A stretch of DNA of 64,000 nucleotides, taken from positions 310,001 to 374,000 of the forward strand of contig NZ_FNVG01000001.1 in NCBI RefSeq assembly GCF_900107935.1, read 5' to 3'. Under the pieces are notes generated by a model. It worked only from the letters and a program-made list of their open reading frames with translations, was not told where the DNA came from and ran no database searches. Position numbers and translations under genes: made by a program. Of the stretch, positions 19,113 to 28,249 are shown piece by piece. The stretch comes from Vibrio hangzhouensis (GTDB taxonomy: Bacteria; Pseudomonadota; Gammaproteobacteria; Enterobacterales; Vibrionaceae). Positions within the stretch are counted from its first letter, which is position 1. Every line of letters starts with the position of its first letter.

Positions 19113-20137
19113 TGAACACGTCAGTAAAGCCTAATCACTCGCCAGTCGAGTATCGAAGGGTGAGCGACCAAATGTATATCACCTTGTTGGTCGCTTTTGT
19201 CGCGATCGGCTTGTTCCTCGTCGCGTCAGCTTTCGTCCCGAACTTTTTTCAAGTTCAAAACATGCTTAACCTGATCACCAATAACTGGGCGGTGATTTCA
19301 CTTGGTGTTGGCGTCTCTTTCTTGCTGATTTCTGGCAACTTTGACCTCTCCGTTGGCGGTATTGTTGCGCTTTCAGGCGTGCTGTCGGTTTGGTTTGCTC
19401 AAGCCGTAGGTGGCGGTTCTGCCCTGTCCACGGGCTTAGGCTTACCTTATTGGTTAGCCGTGGTCGGCGCTTTAATGGGTGCACTGGCTATCGGTGGTCT
19501 GAACGCTCTGTTTGTGGTGAAGTTTCGCATCCCATCAATCATCGTCACGCTAGGTACCATGATGGTGGCGAGAGGTATCGCCCAGGTGATTACTCAAGGC
19601 TCGCAACGCAACACCAATTTACCAGAGGAATTTGGCATTCTCGGCAATTTAAAAGTGTTTGGTACCTCAATGCAATTCCCTGTGCTGTTTATGCTCATCC
19701 TATTTTTTGTCGCGATTTTTATTGAGCGTAAAACGGTGTTTGGTCGCATCACCTATTGGATTGGTGCCAACCCCGAGGCCGCGAAGCTGTCAGGTATCGA
19801 TAACTCCAAACATATTACTTACCTCTACCTATTTAGTTCGCTAGTGGCAGGTATTGTTGGCATCTTGCTCTCTTCTGAGTTTAAGTCCGGCTTTTCTAAT
19901 CGTGGTTTACTGATGGAGTTTGATGCACTGGTTATCGCCCTTCTTGGCGGCATTGCCATTGCTGGCGGCTTCGGCTCTGTCATTGGCATGTTCTTTGGTG
20001 CAATTATCTTAGCGGTAGTGACCTCGGCTGCAACTGGGTTAACCCTCTCACCGGATTGGCAATTCATACTCAAAGCGGTCGCTGTTTTCCTAGCGATTAC
20101 TGCTCAAACCTGGGCACTGTCCCTTAGAAACAAATAA
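19112..20137 (+). CDS. sugar ABC transporter permease 1
   Basis: 341-residue inner-membrane permease of the RbsC/AraH family (BPD_transp_2), with about nine to ten hydrophobic segments and the SGNFDLSVGGIVALSGV block that is diagnostic of the family. Begins one base inside the ATPase stop codon. Paired with a second, different permease 14 bp downstream, so the membrane channel is probably a heterodimer as in Lsr-type importers rather than an RbsC homodimer. Confidence 0.92.
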   Translation: MNTSVKPNHSPVEYRRVSDQMYITLLVAFVAIGLFLVASAFVPNFFQVQNMLNLITNNWAVISLGVGVSFLLISGNFDLSVGGIVALSGVLSVWFAQAVGGGSALSTGLGLPYWLAVVGALMGALAIGGLNALFVVKFRIPSIIVTLGTMMVARGIAQVITQGSQRNTNLPEEFGILGNLKVFGTSMQFPVLFMLILFFVAIFIERKTVFGRITYWIGANPEAAKLSGIDNSKHITYLYLFSSLVAGIVGILLSSEFKSGFSNRGLLMEFDALVIALLGGIAIAGGFGSVIGMFFGAIILAVVTSAATGLTLSPDWQFILKAVAVFLAITAQTWALSLRNK

Positions 20138-20151
20138 GGAGGGGAAACGTT

Positions 20152-21210
20152 ATGTCTGATTCAACCAAATCACTTAATCCATCACCTGCCCCGTCACCTG
20201 CACCATCATATGCACTGGGCGGACAAGTGGCCGAGTTTTTCCGTAACTACTACATTTACTTTGTTTTGGCAGCGATTGTTATTTTTCTAAGTAGCGTTAA
20301 CTTAGATCAGTACGCCCTGTTTGAGCGCGGAAACTTTCTTTATAAGAAAAACGTCATCAACATTTTACGTGTCTCCGCCCCACTGTTGGTGCTAGCAGGT
20401 GCTTTTACCCTGCTTATGGTCTCAGGCTACATCGACTTGTCCGTTGGCAGCACCATGGGACTCACTGCGGTCATTTATGCTCTTCTCGCTATCAATGGTG
20501 TTCCAATGTGGGTCGCTTTCTCCATTACCGTGTTTTGTGGTGTATTGCTGGGCGCATTCAACGGCTTGTTGGTAGTGAAATTTAATATCACCCCGGTTAT
20601 CGCCACTTTGATTACCCTGAGTTTGTATAAAGGTATTGCACTGCTTTTAGTAGAGGATGGAGTGTCAGCCATCAAATCCATGGGCGATCTAAAAATGCCA
20701 GCATGGTTTAACGACTATGGTCGCGATGCTGTGTTACTAGGTCTGCCAATGGCATTTTGGGTAGCGGTAGGCGTTACCGCTCTGCTTATCATCCTGCAAA
20801 ACCGTTCTCTATTAGGCAAATACGCCGCAGCTACAGGGGGTAACCCAACCGCAGCCAAATTATCAGGAATTAAGACTGGGTTAGTCGTCTTTGCACTCTA
20901 CGCCATTGTCGGTGCAACAGCAGCGCTTGCGGGCATTGCCCGCTCAAGCTTTATGTCGCTTGGTGACCCACTGTCGGGCGATGGTATGGAATTGACCGCT
21001 ATTCTTGTGGTGTTAATCGGTGGTACGGCATTTAGTGGTGGTGAAGGTAAAGTGCTACGTTCATTTGTTGGCGCATTGATTATCATGACGTTAACCGTCG
21101 GGATGCTCACTCTCGTACCTGCTTATTACCAAACTTTGGTGATTGGTGGTGCGCTGTTGGCAGCGGCGGCGTCAAATCACTTGGTAAGTAGAAAGCGTAA
21201 CGAAGGCTAA
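20152..21210 (+). CDS. sugar ABC transporter permease 2
   Basis: 352-residue permease of the same BPD_transp_2 family as its neighbour but only distantly similar to it. The SGYIDLSVGSTMGLTAV block is present. The N-terminus has a proline/serine-rich cytoplasmic extension of about 25 residues (PSPAPSPAPS). Ribosome binding site AGGAGGGG. Last gene of the importer operon; a 12-bp stem hairpin follows. Confidence 0.92.
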   Translation: MSDSTKSLNPSPAPSPAPSYALGGQVAEFFRNYYIYFVLAAIVIFLSSVNLDQYALFERGNFLYKKNVINILRVSAPLLVLAGAFTLLMVSGYIDLSVGSTMGLTAVIYALLAINGVPMWVAFSITVFCGVLLGAFNGLLVVKFNITPVIATLITLSLYKGIALLLVEDGVSAIKSMGDLKMPAWFNDYGRDAVLLGLPMAFWVAVGVTALLIILQNRSLLGKYAAATGGNPTAAKLSGIKTGLVVFALYAIVGATAALAGIARSSFMSLGDPLSGDGMELTAILVVLIGGTAFSGGEGKVLRSFVGALIIMTLTVGMLTLVPAYYQTLVIGGALLAAAASNHLVSRKRNEG

Positions 21211-21225
21211 TATTCATAACAGCTT

Positions 21226-21263
21226 TAAGAGCCAACAGGTGCGCCCAGCCTTGTTGGCTCTTA
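21226..21263 (+). terminator. hairpin after the importer operon
   Basis: Perfect 12-bp stem TAAGAGCCAACA/TGTTGGCTCTTA (21226-21237 and 21252-21263) with a 14-base loop, 15 bp after the permease stop. No T-run follows, so termination efficiency is uncertain. Confidence 0.55.
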
Positions 21264-21385
21264 CAATTTGGGAGGCATTTCAATACTACTGCTTCCATTC
21301 TTTTGCTTCAAATGTCTACAACCCTCATTTTTCGAATGAAATTGTATATGCTTAATACAAGAAATCGACATCAACCAGGTGAAAC

Positions 21386-22027
21386 ATGGACGTTTTACGC
21401 ATCATTATGCTGTTCTCAACGTTACTGCTGACTGGCTCCTTGAGCGCTGAGGAAAGCAGGTATTGGCAATTTGACAGCAATATTGACGGAATCACTATTT
21501 ACACTCGGGAACACACCGATGGCTTAGTCGAAATCCGAGCGCAAATGTTCACGCCAACAACCTATAGCGCCTTCTTAACCTTATTAGAAGACAGCGAAAA
21601 TGTGCCGAACTGGATAGATAACACCAGCCATAGCCAAGTGCTAAGGCAAATTTCAGTGAACGAAAACATTGTTTATACCCAGTTTAAAGCACCTTGGCCC
21701 GTGAGAGACCGCGATATGGTGACTTACTCGAAGTATTGGGTCGACGATTTTGGTTTTACGCTAAAAATTCACGATGCGCCTGAGCCCTCTTTAGCGAAAC
21801 AAAATGGCTATATTCGCATTACTTCTGTCGAAGCGAGTTGGACCCTACAAAAGCTTACTAATGGCACGACACTCATCGAATACAAAGCCTATGCAGATCC
21901 TGGAGGCCTATTACCCGCTTGGTTGATAAACAAGCTATCGACCCAAAGTGCTAGAGCGACGTTCAATAATTTAAGAAACCAGTTACCAAAATATCAACGC
22001 TACTCTCACCCACATATGAGAGAGTGA
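21386..22027 (+). CDS. exported START-domain protein
   Basis: 213-residue protein with a signal peptide (residues 1 to about 21) followed by a START (StAR-related lipid transfer) domain, a helix-grip fold that holds a hydrophobic ligand. The stretch KAPWPVRDRDMV and the terminal YADPGGLLPAWLIN are characteristic of bacterial START proteins. Expected in the periplasm; ligand unknown. It stands alone between the importer operon and idi. Isopentenyl-diphosphate isomerase next door hints at isoprenoid lipids but this is only positional. Confidence 0.85.
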   Translation: MDVLRIIMLFSTLLLTGSLSAEESRYWQFDSNIDGITIYTREHTDGLVEIRAQMFTPTTYSAFLTLLEDSENVPNWIDNTSHSQVLRQISVNENIVYTQFKAPWPVRDRDMVTYSKYWVDDFGFTLKIHDAPEPSLAKQNGYIRITSVEASWTLQKLTNGTTLIEYKAYADPGGLLPAWLINKLSTQSARATFNNLRNQLPKYQRYSHPHMRE

Positions 22028-22121
22028 GTCCAATCCATACATTGTTGATCATCTCTTTTTGGTCTTAGTATTAACGCTGTGAATTATTCTCCTCCTCCTC
22101 TCTCCATCTCTGGATCTTTTG

Positions 22122-22130
22122 TGCTATGAT
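22122..22130 (+). promoter_or_regulatory. putative extended -10 promoter for idi
   Basis: TGC followed by TATGAT, an extended -10 element (TGnTATnAT) about 84 bp before the idi start. No good -35 hexamer is present, which is common with extended -10 promoters. Confidence 0.4.
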
Positions 22131-22213
22131 TCGCGCCCTCGCTGGTTGGCACAGTGATGTAACAGAAAAACCGTGGTGTTCAAAGCGGTCAATAAGCAAG
22201 CGTGAGATAGAGT

Positions 22214-22750
22214 ATGAGTTGTGAACTGGTTGTCGTAGTCGATAAATTTGGGAAACCAATTGGGACCGAAGAGAAGTTAGAGGCGCACCGTCTGGGCCTT
22301 AAACATCTTGCTTTTTCGGTACTTATTTATCGTTATAATGCAGGCCAACTTGAATTCTTACTTCAGAAACGCGCCATCAACAAATATCACAGTGGTGGAC
22401 TGTGGAGTAATACCTGCTGCTCACATCCACGTCCAGATGAAGATATCGTTTTAGCTTCAAAACGTCGACTTGTCGAAGAATTAGGCGTGACGGCATCTCT
22501 CAAGCTCAACGATATTGGTACCATCAGTTATTGTGCCAAATTCAGTAATGGTTTGACTGAGAATGAACTTGATCATGTGGTTATTGCAGAATCGAACAAG
22601 GTCGATTTAGACCTTAATCCAGATGAAGCAGAACAATGTGAATGGTGGCCGCTGTCCGACATTGAGCAAACCATGAAGGCTGAACCACAAACCTTCAGTG
22701 CATGGTTTCGCTTGGTGTTAGAGAAAACAACGCATCATCTAAATAATTAG
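22214..22750 (+). CDS. idi: isopentenyl-diphosphate delta-isomerase, type I
   Basis: 178-residue Nudix-fold isomerase that interconverts isopentenyl and dimethylallyl diphosphate in isoprenoid synthesis. The family block KYHSGGLWSNTCCSHPRP contains the catalytic cysteine, and LTENELDHVV holds the catalytic glutamate; the Nudix-like helix is RLVEELGV. Length matches E. coli Idi (182). Cytosolic and metal dependent. Its TAG stop (22748-22750) overlaps the TAA stop of the convergent barrel gene. The type I enzyme is dispensable in bacteria with the MEP pathway because IspH makes both isomers, so it may support extra isoprenoid demand. Confidence 0.95.
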   Translation: MSCELVVVVDKFGKPIGTEEKLEAHRLGLKHLAFSVLIYRYNAGQLEFLLQKRAINKYHSGGLWSNTCCSHPRPDEDIVLASKRRLVEELGVTASLKLNDIGTISYCAKFSNGLTENELDHVVIAESNKVDLDLNPDEAEQCEWWPLSDIEQTMKAEPQTFSAWFRLVLEKTTHHLNN

Positions 22751-23931
22751 AACGACCATTTGATGTTGGCAAACAGCAGCGTTGATGGTGTTTCTCCAAA
22801 TAAGCTACCAGAACTTCCATCAAAGCGCTGTAACACGGTAAGTAGCTGCCAATCGTCAGATAACGAGTAACTGTTCGATAGCCCGACGAAAAAAGAACCA
22901 TCTTGATAGTAACTGCCTGACATGGTGAACCGCGACAATGATGTAATATCGAAACCTAAGTCAGCGTAGCCTGTAAATTTGGTAAAACTCAACGTTCTGG
23001 CAGTCAGTGGCAAGGTTAAATACACGGCAGCATCGACCGCCTGTTGAGGCTCGCTGATGTATAGGAGCGCTGCTCGCATCATCCAATTGCGTCTTCCCCC
23101 AAAGCTATAGTCCGTCTCAATACTGGATACCAATGTGGGTTGGAAGCTTTGCCCTTTATACTCAGACATCCAAGGGTCAAACCAGGTAAACTCTCCTCGA
23201 AACCCCGCACCTTTAATGTCTCCGGCAAACCCACCACCAATGACATAGTCCAGCCCCGAGCGACCAAGTAATGCCTGAATATCCCAACCGTCATAGTTAA
23301 ATAAATATCGTGCAGAATAGCGTTGCAGATTGCTGTCTTTGTTTGGGCTATAAACAAAATCCAGGCTGCTGGCATAACCCAATGTGCGACTTACCGACAC
23401 CGCATCTGTGCCGGGTCGTTCTTCATAATCAAAGTCATAGATAGAATAGGAATTATAGAGATCGTTAGGGTTCCAGACGGTGTTCATGGCCCAATTCACC
23501 CGATAACGTCCTATTCTTGAGCTCCACTCAGTTCCCTTCCAGTCAAAATACAAACGATCAAATTGGCTGTTGATTATCATGTTGTCGTTGTCGACAATAT
23601 TTCTCGATAGATCAAAATATCCATTGTCAGCCGCAATGATTTCCGAATAGTAAGGCGCACTCAAGCTATCGCCAGCCAGCACTCTATTACGCATACCCGC
23701 ATTAAAACGAAACGAAGATGAAAAACGATATTCGTAGTTAAATCTCTGATGTACAAGATGATCTAAGGTATTGTCACCATGGTCGGGGATACCTCCTGTC
23801 ACCATGTATTTCACATAACCGGTTAGGTCCCAGTTCTTTTCTGGCTGCAATCCAGGTATCTCGGCTTTCACTTCTATCATGTAGAAAGCGGCGCCAACGA
23901 TAAAAATAGTGGTGACTAACTTTTTGCACAT
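22747..23931 (-). CDS. predicted outer-membrane beta-barrel protein of the export cluster
   Basis: 394 residues with a signal peptide cleaved near KAE (residue 24). The body is rich in alternating aromatic/polar strands and ends in LFANIKWSF, the C-terminal aromatic beta-signal recognised by BamA, so an outer-membrane barrel is likely. I do not recognise a named family with certainty; a DUF1302-like or porin-like protein is possible. It starts 2 bp after the ABC ATPase stop and is the last gene of a LolA-like, FtsX, FtsX, ATPase, barrel operon, so it probably provides the outer-membrane end of that system. Confidence 0.7.
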   Translation of the reverse strand: MCKKLVTTIFIVGAAFYMIEVKAEIPGLQPEKNWDLTGYVKYMVTGGIPDHGDNTLDHLVHQRFNYEYRFSSSFRFNAGMRNRVLAGDSLSAPYYSEIIAADNGYFDLSRNIVDNDNMIINSQFDRLYFDWKGTEWSSRIGRYRVNWAMNTVWNPNDLYNSYSIYDFDYEERPGTDAVSVSRTLGYASSLDFVYSPNKDSNLQRYSARYLFNYDGWDIQALLGRSGLDYVIGGGFAGDIKGAGFRGEFTWFDPWMSEYKGQSFQPTLVSSIETDYSFGGRRNWMMRAALLYISEPQQAVDAAVYLTLPLTARTLSFTKFTGYADLGFDITSLSRFTMSGSYYQDGSFFVGLSNSYSLSDDWQLLTVLQRFDGSSGSLFGETPSTLLFANIKWSF

Positions 23932-23933
23932 AA

Positions 23934-24644
23934 CTAATGTTCTAGCTCCGTGGCCAGTTCACTTTGCAGCATGTCGGATGCGAGTTTGCCATCCTCAAAT
24001 ACAATGACGCGCTTTGCTCTCTTAATCACTCGGGGGTCATGCGTAGAGAAGATAAACGTCGTCCCTTCGACTTCGTTTAGGTGCTGCATGATATCCAACA
24101 ACTCAGCTGTACTTTTGGCGTCCAGATTGGCGGTAGGTTCATCAGCCATAACAAATCGAGGCCTTGGTGCCAAAGCCCTGGCTACCGCAACCCTCTGCTG
24201 CTGTCCCCCAGACATTTTAGGCGGCCGTTTATCCTTCTGCTGGGTGAGGCCAACCTGCTCCAACAGTTCGCCAGCACGTTGCTGACACTCTGCTTCTGAC
24301 CGCCCTTGCAACTGCATGACAAACTCTACATTCTCCTGCGCAGTTAATACTGGCAACAAGCTATAATCCTGAAAGATAAAACCGATGTTGTCGCGGCGAA
24401 ACGCAATCAATTGCTTTTCAGATAACTGACAAATATCCTTGCCTTCAATCCAGACTTCTCCAGATGTTGGGGTATCAATACCACCCAACATGTTAAGAAT
24501 GGTTGTTTTGCCAGAGCCTGAAGGTCCCATGATTGCCACGAATTCCCCCTGCTCAATTGTCAGAGTGAGGTCCTGCACCGCGTGAACCGGATATTCGCTA
24601 TCAGGATTATAGGTTTTGTTGAGTTGCTTGATTTCAATAGTCAT
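23934..24644 (-). CDS. ABC transporter ATPase, LolD/MacB type
   Basis: 236-residue ATPase of the MacB/LolD/FtsE class. Walker A GPSGSGKTT near residue 40, Q-loop FIFQDYSLLP, signature MSGGQQQRV, Walker B FVMADEPTANLD and H-loop FIFSTHDPRV are all intact. It would drive mechanotransmission by the two FtsX permeases encoded directly upstream rather than transmembrane import. Gap to the upstream permease is 31 bp. Confidence 0.93.
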   Translation of the reverse strand: MTIEIKQLNKTYNPDSEYPVHAVQDLTLTIEQGEFVAIMGPSGSGKTTILNMLGGIDTPTSGEVWIEGKDICQLSEKQLIAFRRDNIGFIFQDYSLLPVLTAQENVEFVMQLQGRSEAECQQRAGELLEQVGLTQQKDKRPPKMSGGQQQRVAVARALAPRPRFVMADEPTANLDAKSTAELLDIMQHLNEVEGTTFIFSTHDPRVIKRAKRVIVFEDGKLASDMLQSELATELEH

Positions 24645-24675
24645 ATTTCATCGCTTCTGTTTAACCTGTCCTCAC

Positions 24676-25911
24676 CTACTTCTTGTCAGACATTGCTTCT
24701 ACCGGTTTTTGCTTCAGTATTTGCCGTGCCGGATACAATGCAGCCACAACAGAGGCAACGAAGACCGTTACAAACACCATCAGATATTGCTCTCCTGACA
24801 CTTGTGGGTACAGCAGCGTATCCACACCGTATGCACCCAGACCTTCTGCCATGGAGCCCAGTGAAAGACCGGTGTAACTCAGCACGCTAATCAGCAACTT
24901 GCTACCCATTATCCCCAACACTGCACCCAAGCTACCCAACATCACCGTCTCTAACATGACCAAAGCAAATATTTTGTGCTTTTGCATGCCCACAGCCATC
25001 AGTACACCAAATTCCTGAGTTCGCTCAAATACCGACATCAACATGATATTGACAATCCCAAATGCCATCGCGACGACAAAAACAATGAGCATTATTTGGT
25101 TACTGGTATCCATCGTTGACATCATCGTTGCGAGCAGTGGTTGAAGCTGATACCAGCCCTGCACTTCATTGTCGGTGGAGACGCTGGCTTTAATCTCTGT
25201 TACCAGTTGCCGCACCTGAGACTCACTTTTGGCCCCGACTTCTGCGTTCAGTTTCACCGCATATTCGTGAACCTGTTTAAGTTGGGCTAAAGACTGGATA
25301 TCCGACATTCGGACAAGCACATGGTTATCATCATAGGCTGACGAGGGTGTCTTAAAGATTCCTCTGACTCTAAATGCTGCGCCAGTAACGTCACCGTTAG
25401 GATCGGTAAAAGTAATAACCACTTTCGACCCGACTCTTAACTTCAACCGCTCAGCATTTTTAGCCGATACAAGGATGGGATTGCGGCCTTGTGCGTCAAG
25501 CCATTCTCCACCAACCAAACGTGTCGATATCGGGGTGAAGTCACGCTCTTTCTCAGCATCAACACCGACAACCTTCACACCGCGAGTGCTGCGCGCTGAA
25601 GCCAGCATGCCATCTACGACAAATCGGGGCACCCAATCCTGAACGTTACGATTCGAGTTGAGTACTGACTCTACCCTGTCCGGTTGGATCACCACATCTT
25701 TAATGTCTGGGTTTTGATTAAAACGTTGATTGTGAATCTGAAGGTGACTGGTTTGCCAGGCAATCGCGTTATAGACCATGTTGTTGGTCATACCGTTCAT
25801 AAACCCCATCATGGCCACCACACCAACGAGACCAAACACCATGGCACCCGCCATAATTGCAGTTCGAATTTTGTTTCGCCATAGGTTTCGCCATGCAAGT
25901 CTAATGAGCAT
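24676..25911 (-). CDS. FtsX-like ABC permease (LolC/E type), second
   Basis: 411-residue permease with one N-terminal transmembrane helix (MLIRLAWRNLWRNKIRT start), a large periplasmic MacB-PCD domain (about residues 45-260) and three C-terminal helices forming the FtsX domain. The N-terminal LAWRNLWR(N/Q)K block is nearly identical to that of the next gene, so the two are paralogues likely forming a LolC/LolE-like heterodimer. Start overlaps the preceding permease end by 11 bp. Confidence 0.9.
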   Translation of the reverse strand: MLIRLAWRNLWRNKIRTAIMAGAMVFGLVGVVAMMGFMNGMTNNMVYNAIAWQTSHLQIHNQRFNQNPDIKDVVIQPDRVESVLNSNRNVQDWVPRFVVDGMLASARSTRGVKVVGVDAEKERDFTPISTRLVGGEWLDAQGRNPILVSAKNAERLKLRVGSKVVITFTDPNGDVTGAAFRVRGIFKTPSSAYDDNHVLVRMSDIQSLAQLKQVHEYAVKLNAEVGAKSESQVRQLVTEIKASVSTDNEVQGWYQLQPLLATMMSTMDTSNQIMLIVFVVAMAFGIVNIMLMSVFERTQEFGVLMAVGMQKHKIFALVMLETVMLGSLGAVLGIMGSKLLISVLSYTGLSLGSMAEGLGAYGVDTLLYPQVSGEQYLMVFVTVFVASVVAALYPARQILKQKPVEAMSDKK

Positions 25912-27130
25912 GCGAGCCTCCTTTAAGTGCTGAAACCAAATTCAAACGAAAAATTCGCCAACCGGGATAAATCAGGCACAGCAACAAAATTGAGCTTACC
26001 GCTATAGCCTGATTAATCACTAAAGTCGTATCGATATAGACTGGCAATATTGGTTCGAAGCCCGACTCAATCATCGCAGTCGCCGCATCTCCCGTCATTT
26101 CGATTGGATTAAAGTAGAAATATCCTAATACCGGTGTCGACACCAACACCCCAAGAACGATGCCCAGAACACAAATGAACGCTGACTCAATAAACAATAA
26201 AGAAAGTAGTTTGCCGCGTACCATCCCGGTGGCGAGCATCACACCAAACTCTCGTTGCCTCTCTAGTGTCATCATCATGATTGTGGCGAAAAGGCCGAAT
26301 CCGACAATGCCATAAAGAATGTAAATCAGGAAAATACCCCCTGCTCGGTCCATAGCGATTTGCTGGGCCATTTCTGGTGACAAATCTTGCCAGTCTCGCA
26401 CCCTGATTTGATCTTTATAATGATCCACAAGTCGCTGTTCTACTTTACCTATTTGCTTTAGGTCTTTGGTATGTATCACCCAGGAAGTGAGGTTATTACC
26501 TGTACTATAGAGTTCCTGAGCCAGATGGAGAGGCATGTAAACAAGCTGATTATCCAGCGCAGACACGGGGAAGTGAAGAAGCCCATTTACAGTGTAAAGG
26601 CCTGCGGCAGTCTGCCCTCTATAACCTTGTCCGTAGAGTATTATTTCATCACCTACTTTTATTTTCAGAAAGTTTGCCAGCCCCTCCCCCAACAGTACTG
26701 CCTTGCTGTCGGGAGCTAAGAATTCCCCTTCCGTCAACTTATCACTGACACCTGAATACGCATCTTCAAGCAGAGGATCAACACCCAAAACCAGCACGCC
26801 TTTGGATCGATCATCCGCCGCAGCCAATGCGACTGATTCAATTCTCGGTAGCACAAAACTTATCTCAGGAATTGTGTTTAACGTTGGAAACTGTTCAATG
26901 TCTGCGGAAAGCAGGTCATCAATACTGGCACTTTCTGCATACTCTGGGTGCTGAAGTTGGATCAGTCCAGTGTAGAAACGGGCAGCATTATCGATGTTGA
27001 TGTTATAGCTGCCCTCTTGGAAACTGCGCGTTAAAAGTGACAGAAACAGCGCCAAAGCTAACGCTGACGCCGTCAGTAACGTACGTCTTTTTTGTCGCCA
27101 CAAGTTGCGCCAAGCAAGTTTGATTAACAT
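25901..27130 (-). CDS. FtsX-like ABC permease (LolC/E type), first
   Basis: 409-residue permease with the same layout as its downstream paralogue: one N-terminal helix, a periplasmic MacB-PCD domain, then three helices. Works with the ATPase at 23934-24644. The order LolA-like carrier, permease, permease, ATPase, outer-membrane barrel suggests extraction of a lipid or lipoprotein from the inner membrane and delivery outward. The genuine LolCDE is normally encoded elsewhere and lacks a barrel gene. Confidence 0.9.
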   Translation of the reverse strand: MLIKLAWRNLWRQKRRTLLTASALALALFLSLLTRSFQEGSYNINIDNAARFYTGLIQLQHPEYAESASIDDLLSADIEQFPTLNTIPEISFVLPRIESVALAAADDRSKGVLVLGVDPLLEDAYSGVSDKLTEGEFLAPDSKAVLLGEGLANFLKIKVGDEIILYGQGYRGQTAAGLYTVNGLLHFPVSALDNQLVYMPLHLAQELYSTGNNLTSWVIHTKDLKQIGKVEQRLVDHYKDQIRVRDWQDLSPEMAQQIAMDRAGGIFLIYILYGIVGFGLFATIMMMTLERQREFGVMLATGMVRGKLLSLLFIESAFICVLGIVLGVLVSTPVLGYFYFNPIEMTGDAATAMIESGFEPILPVYIDTTLVINQAIAVSSILLLCLIYPGWRIFRLNLVSALKGGSHAH

Positions 27131-27197
27131 CCTTTACCCTCGTACGCTCCCTAGATTCCGACTTCAACCCGAATAGTTCTCAATAAACAGAGTGCCC

Positions 27198-27950
27198 TCA
27201 ATCACGCAACGCTTTCATTTGGGTCTGTGAGAAGAAATTGTCTTCGATAGCAAAGTTAAACTGCGCCTGATGCGTGATTATTTCTGTTTTCTGACCAACT
27301 TTATCAGCAGGAATCATTTCCATTCGAGTGGCAACCTGTCTTCCACCTAGTTCTTTAATATCAAAGGTCTGCATGGTATTCACTTTTTCATCAAACTCAT
27401 CAAAAAACTCAGCTTTCCTCTGAAGGTAACTTTGCTTTGAAATCCACAATCTGACTTTGCTCCAAACCACTGGAGCATCTGGTTTGGCAATCGCATCAAT
27501 AACCCAGGTTGGCTCACCATCAAAGGCTTCTTGCCCTACCATTTCGTGGGCATAATCGACGACTATAGATGACTGATTAATCAAATCATCATTAGTAAAA
27601 TCCGAGCCCATCCACGATTGGCCTAACATGGATGGAGCGATCTTCACGATACGCTCAATGTTAGGTAACCAGTTCCACATTTCACGTTGCCGCTTAAGAG
27701 ACGCCGATCCTTTATCTTTAGCAGGAGCAGTAACCAGAACAAGGGAAAGATCTTGTCCTTTGGTCCAACTCTTCATACTCATTGTCCTTGTCCAGTCAGG
27801 ACGAATAATGCGCATGGTTAGCTCCGAATAACTGGACTCTCCTCGCATGGATTTATCGGATCTTTCAACGATTTCTGTCGGTGTTTGCGCCTGAAGGGGT
27901 AATGCAATTAGCGCGCACAGCATCATCAGCGTAGGAATAAACGGTCTCAT
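27198..27950 (-). CDS. LolA-like outer membrane lipoprotein-sorting protein
   Basis: 250-residue exported protein with signal peptide (residues 1 to about 21, ending LQAQ) and a LolA/LolB-type half-barrel, as annotated in 'outer membrane lipoprotein-sorting protein' families. Recognisable segments are RSDKSMRGESSYSELTM at the start of the mature protein and GSDFTNDDL in the middle. First gene of the export operon; 67 bp separate it from the first permease. It would be the periplasmic carrier. Cargo unknown. Confidence 0.85.
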   Translation of the reverse strand: MRPFIPTLMMLCALIALPLQAQTPTEIVERSDKSMRGESSYSELTMRIIRPDWTRTMSMKSWTKGQDLSLVLVTAPAKDKGSASLKRQREMWNWLPNIERIVKIAPSMLGQSWMGSDFTNDDLINQSSIVVDYAHEMVGQEAFDGEPTWVIDAIAKPDAPVVWSKVRLWISKQSYLQRKAEFFDEFDEKVNTMQTFDIKELGGRQVATRMEMIPADKVGQKTEIITHQAQFNFAIEDNFFSQTQMKALRD

Positions 27951-28249
27951 TGAAGTTATCTCCGCAATTCAGTTTTAACCACTATAGCAATATTCCTCGT
28001 AAATAATTGTGATGGCGGACATTTTCACCGCCAATTTAATGGCCTGTATAGATTTTGCACCACTATGAATCAAACAAGACCTATCAGTACAATAGCAGTG
28101 CAACTAATGACTACAACTCACCACTTTGGTGCAAACTCCTCCTATTAGTCGTTGCTATCCCCTTAAATTCATAATGTTAGATTATGGCGTAGTTCTTGTA
28201 AGGATATCGACTACAATACTTACATTGCACAATTTCAGGGAGAAATAGG
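27951..28249. other. divergent intergenic region, export operon / glgC
   Basis: 299 bp between two divergent promoters. A 9-bp inverted repeat TTTGCACCA/TGGTGCAAA occurs at 28054-28062 and 28137-28145, 74 bp apart; it may be a paired operator or chance. No open reading frame worth reporting. Confidence 0.5.
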
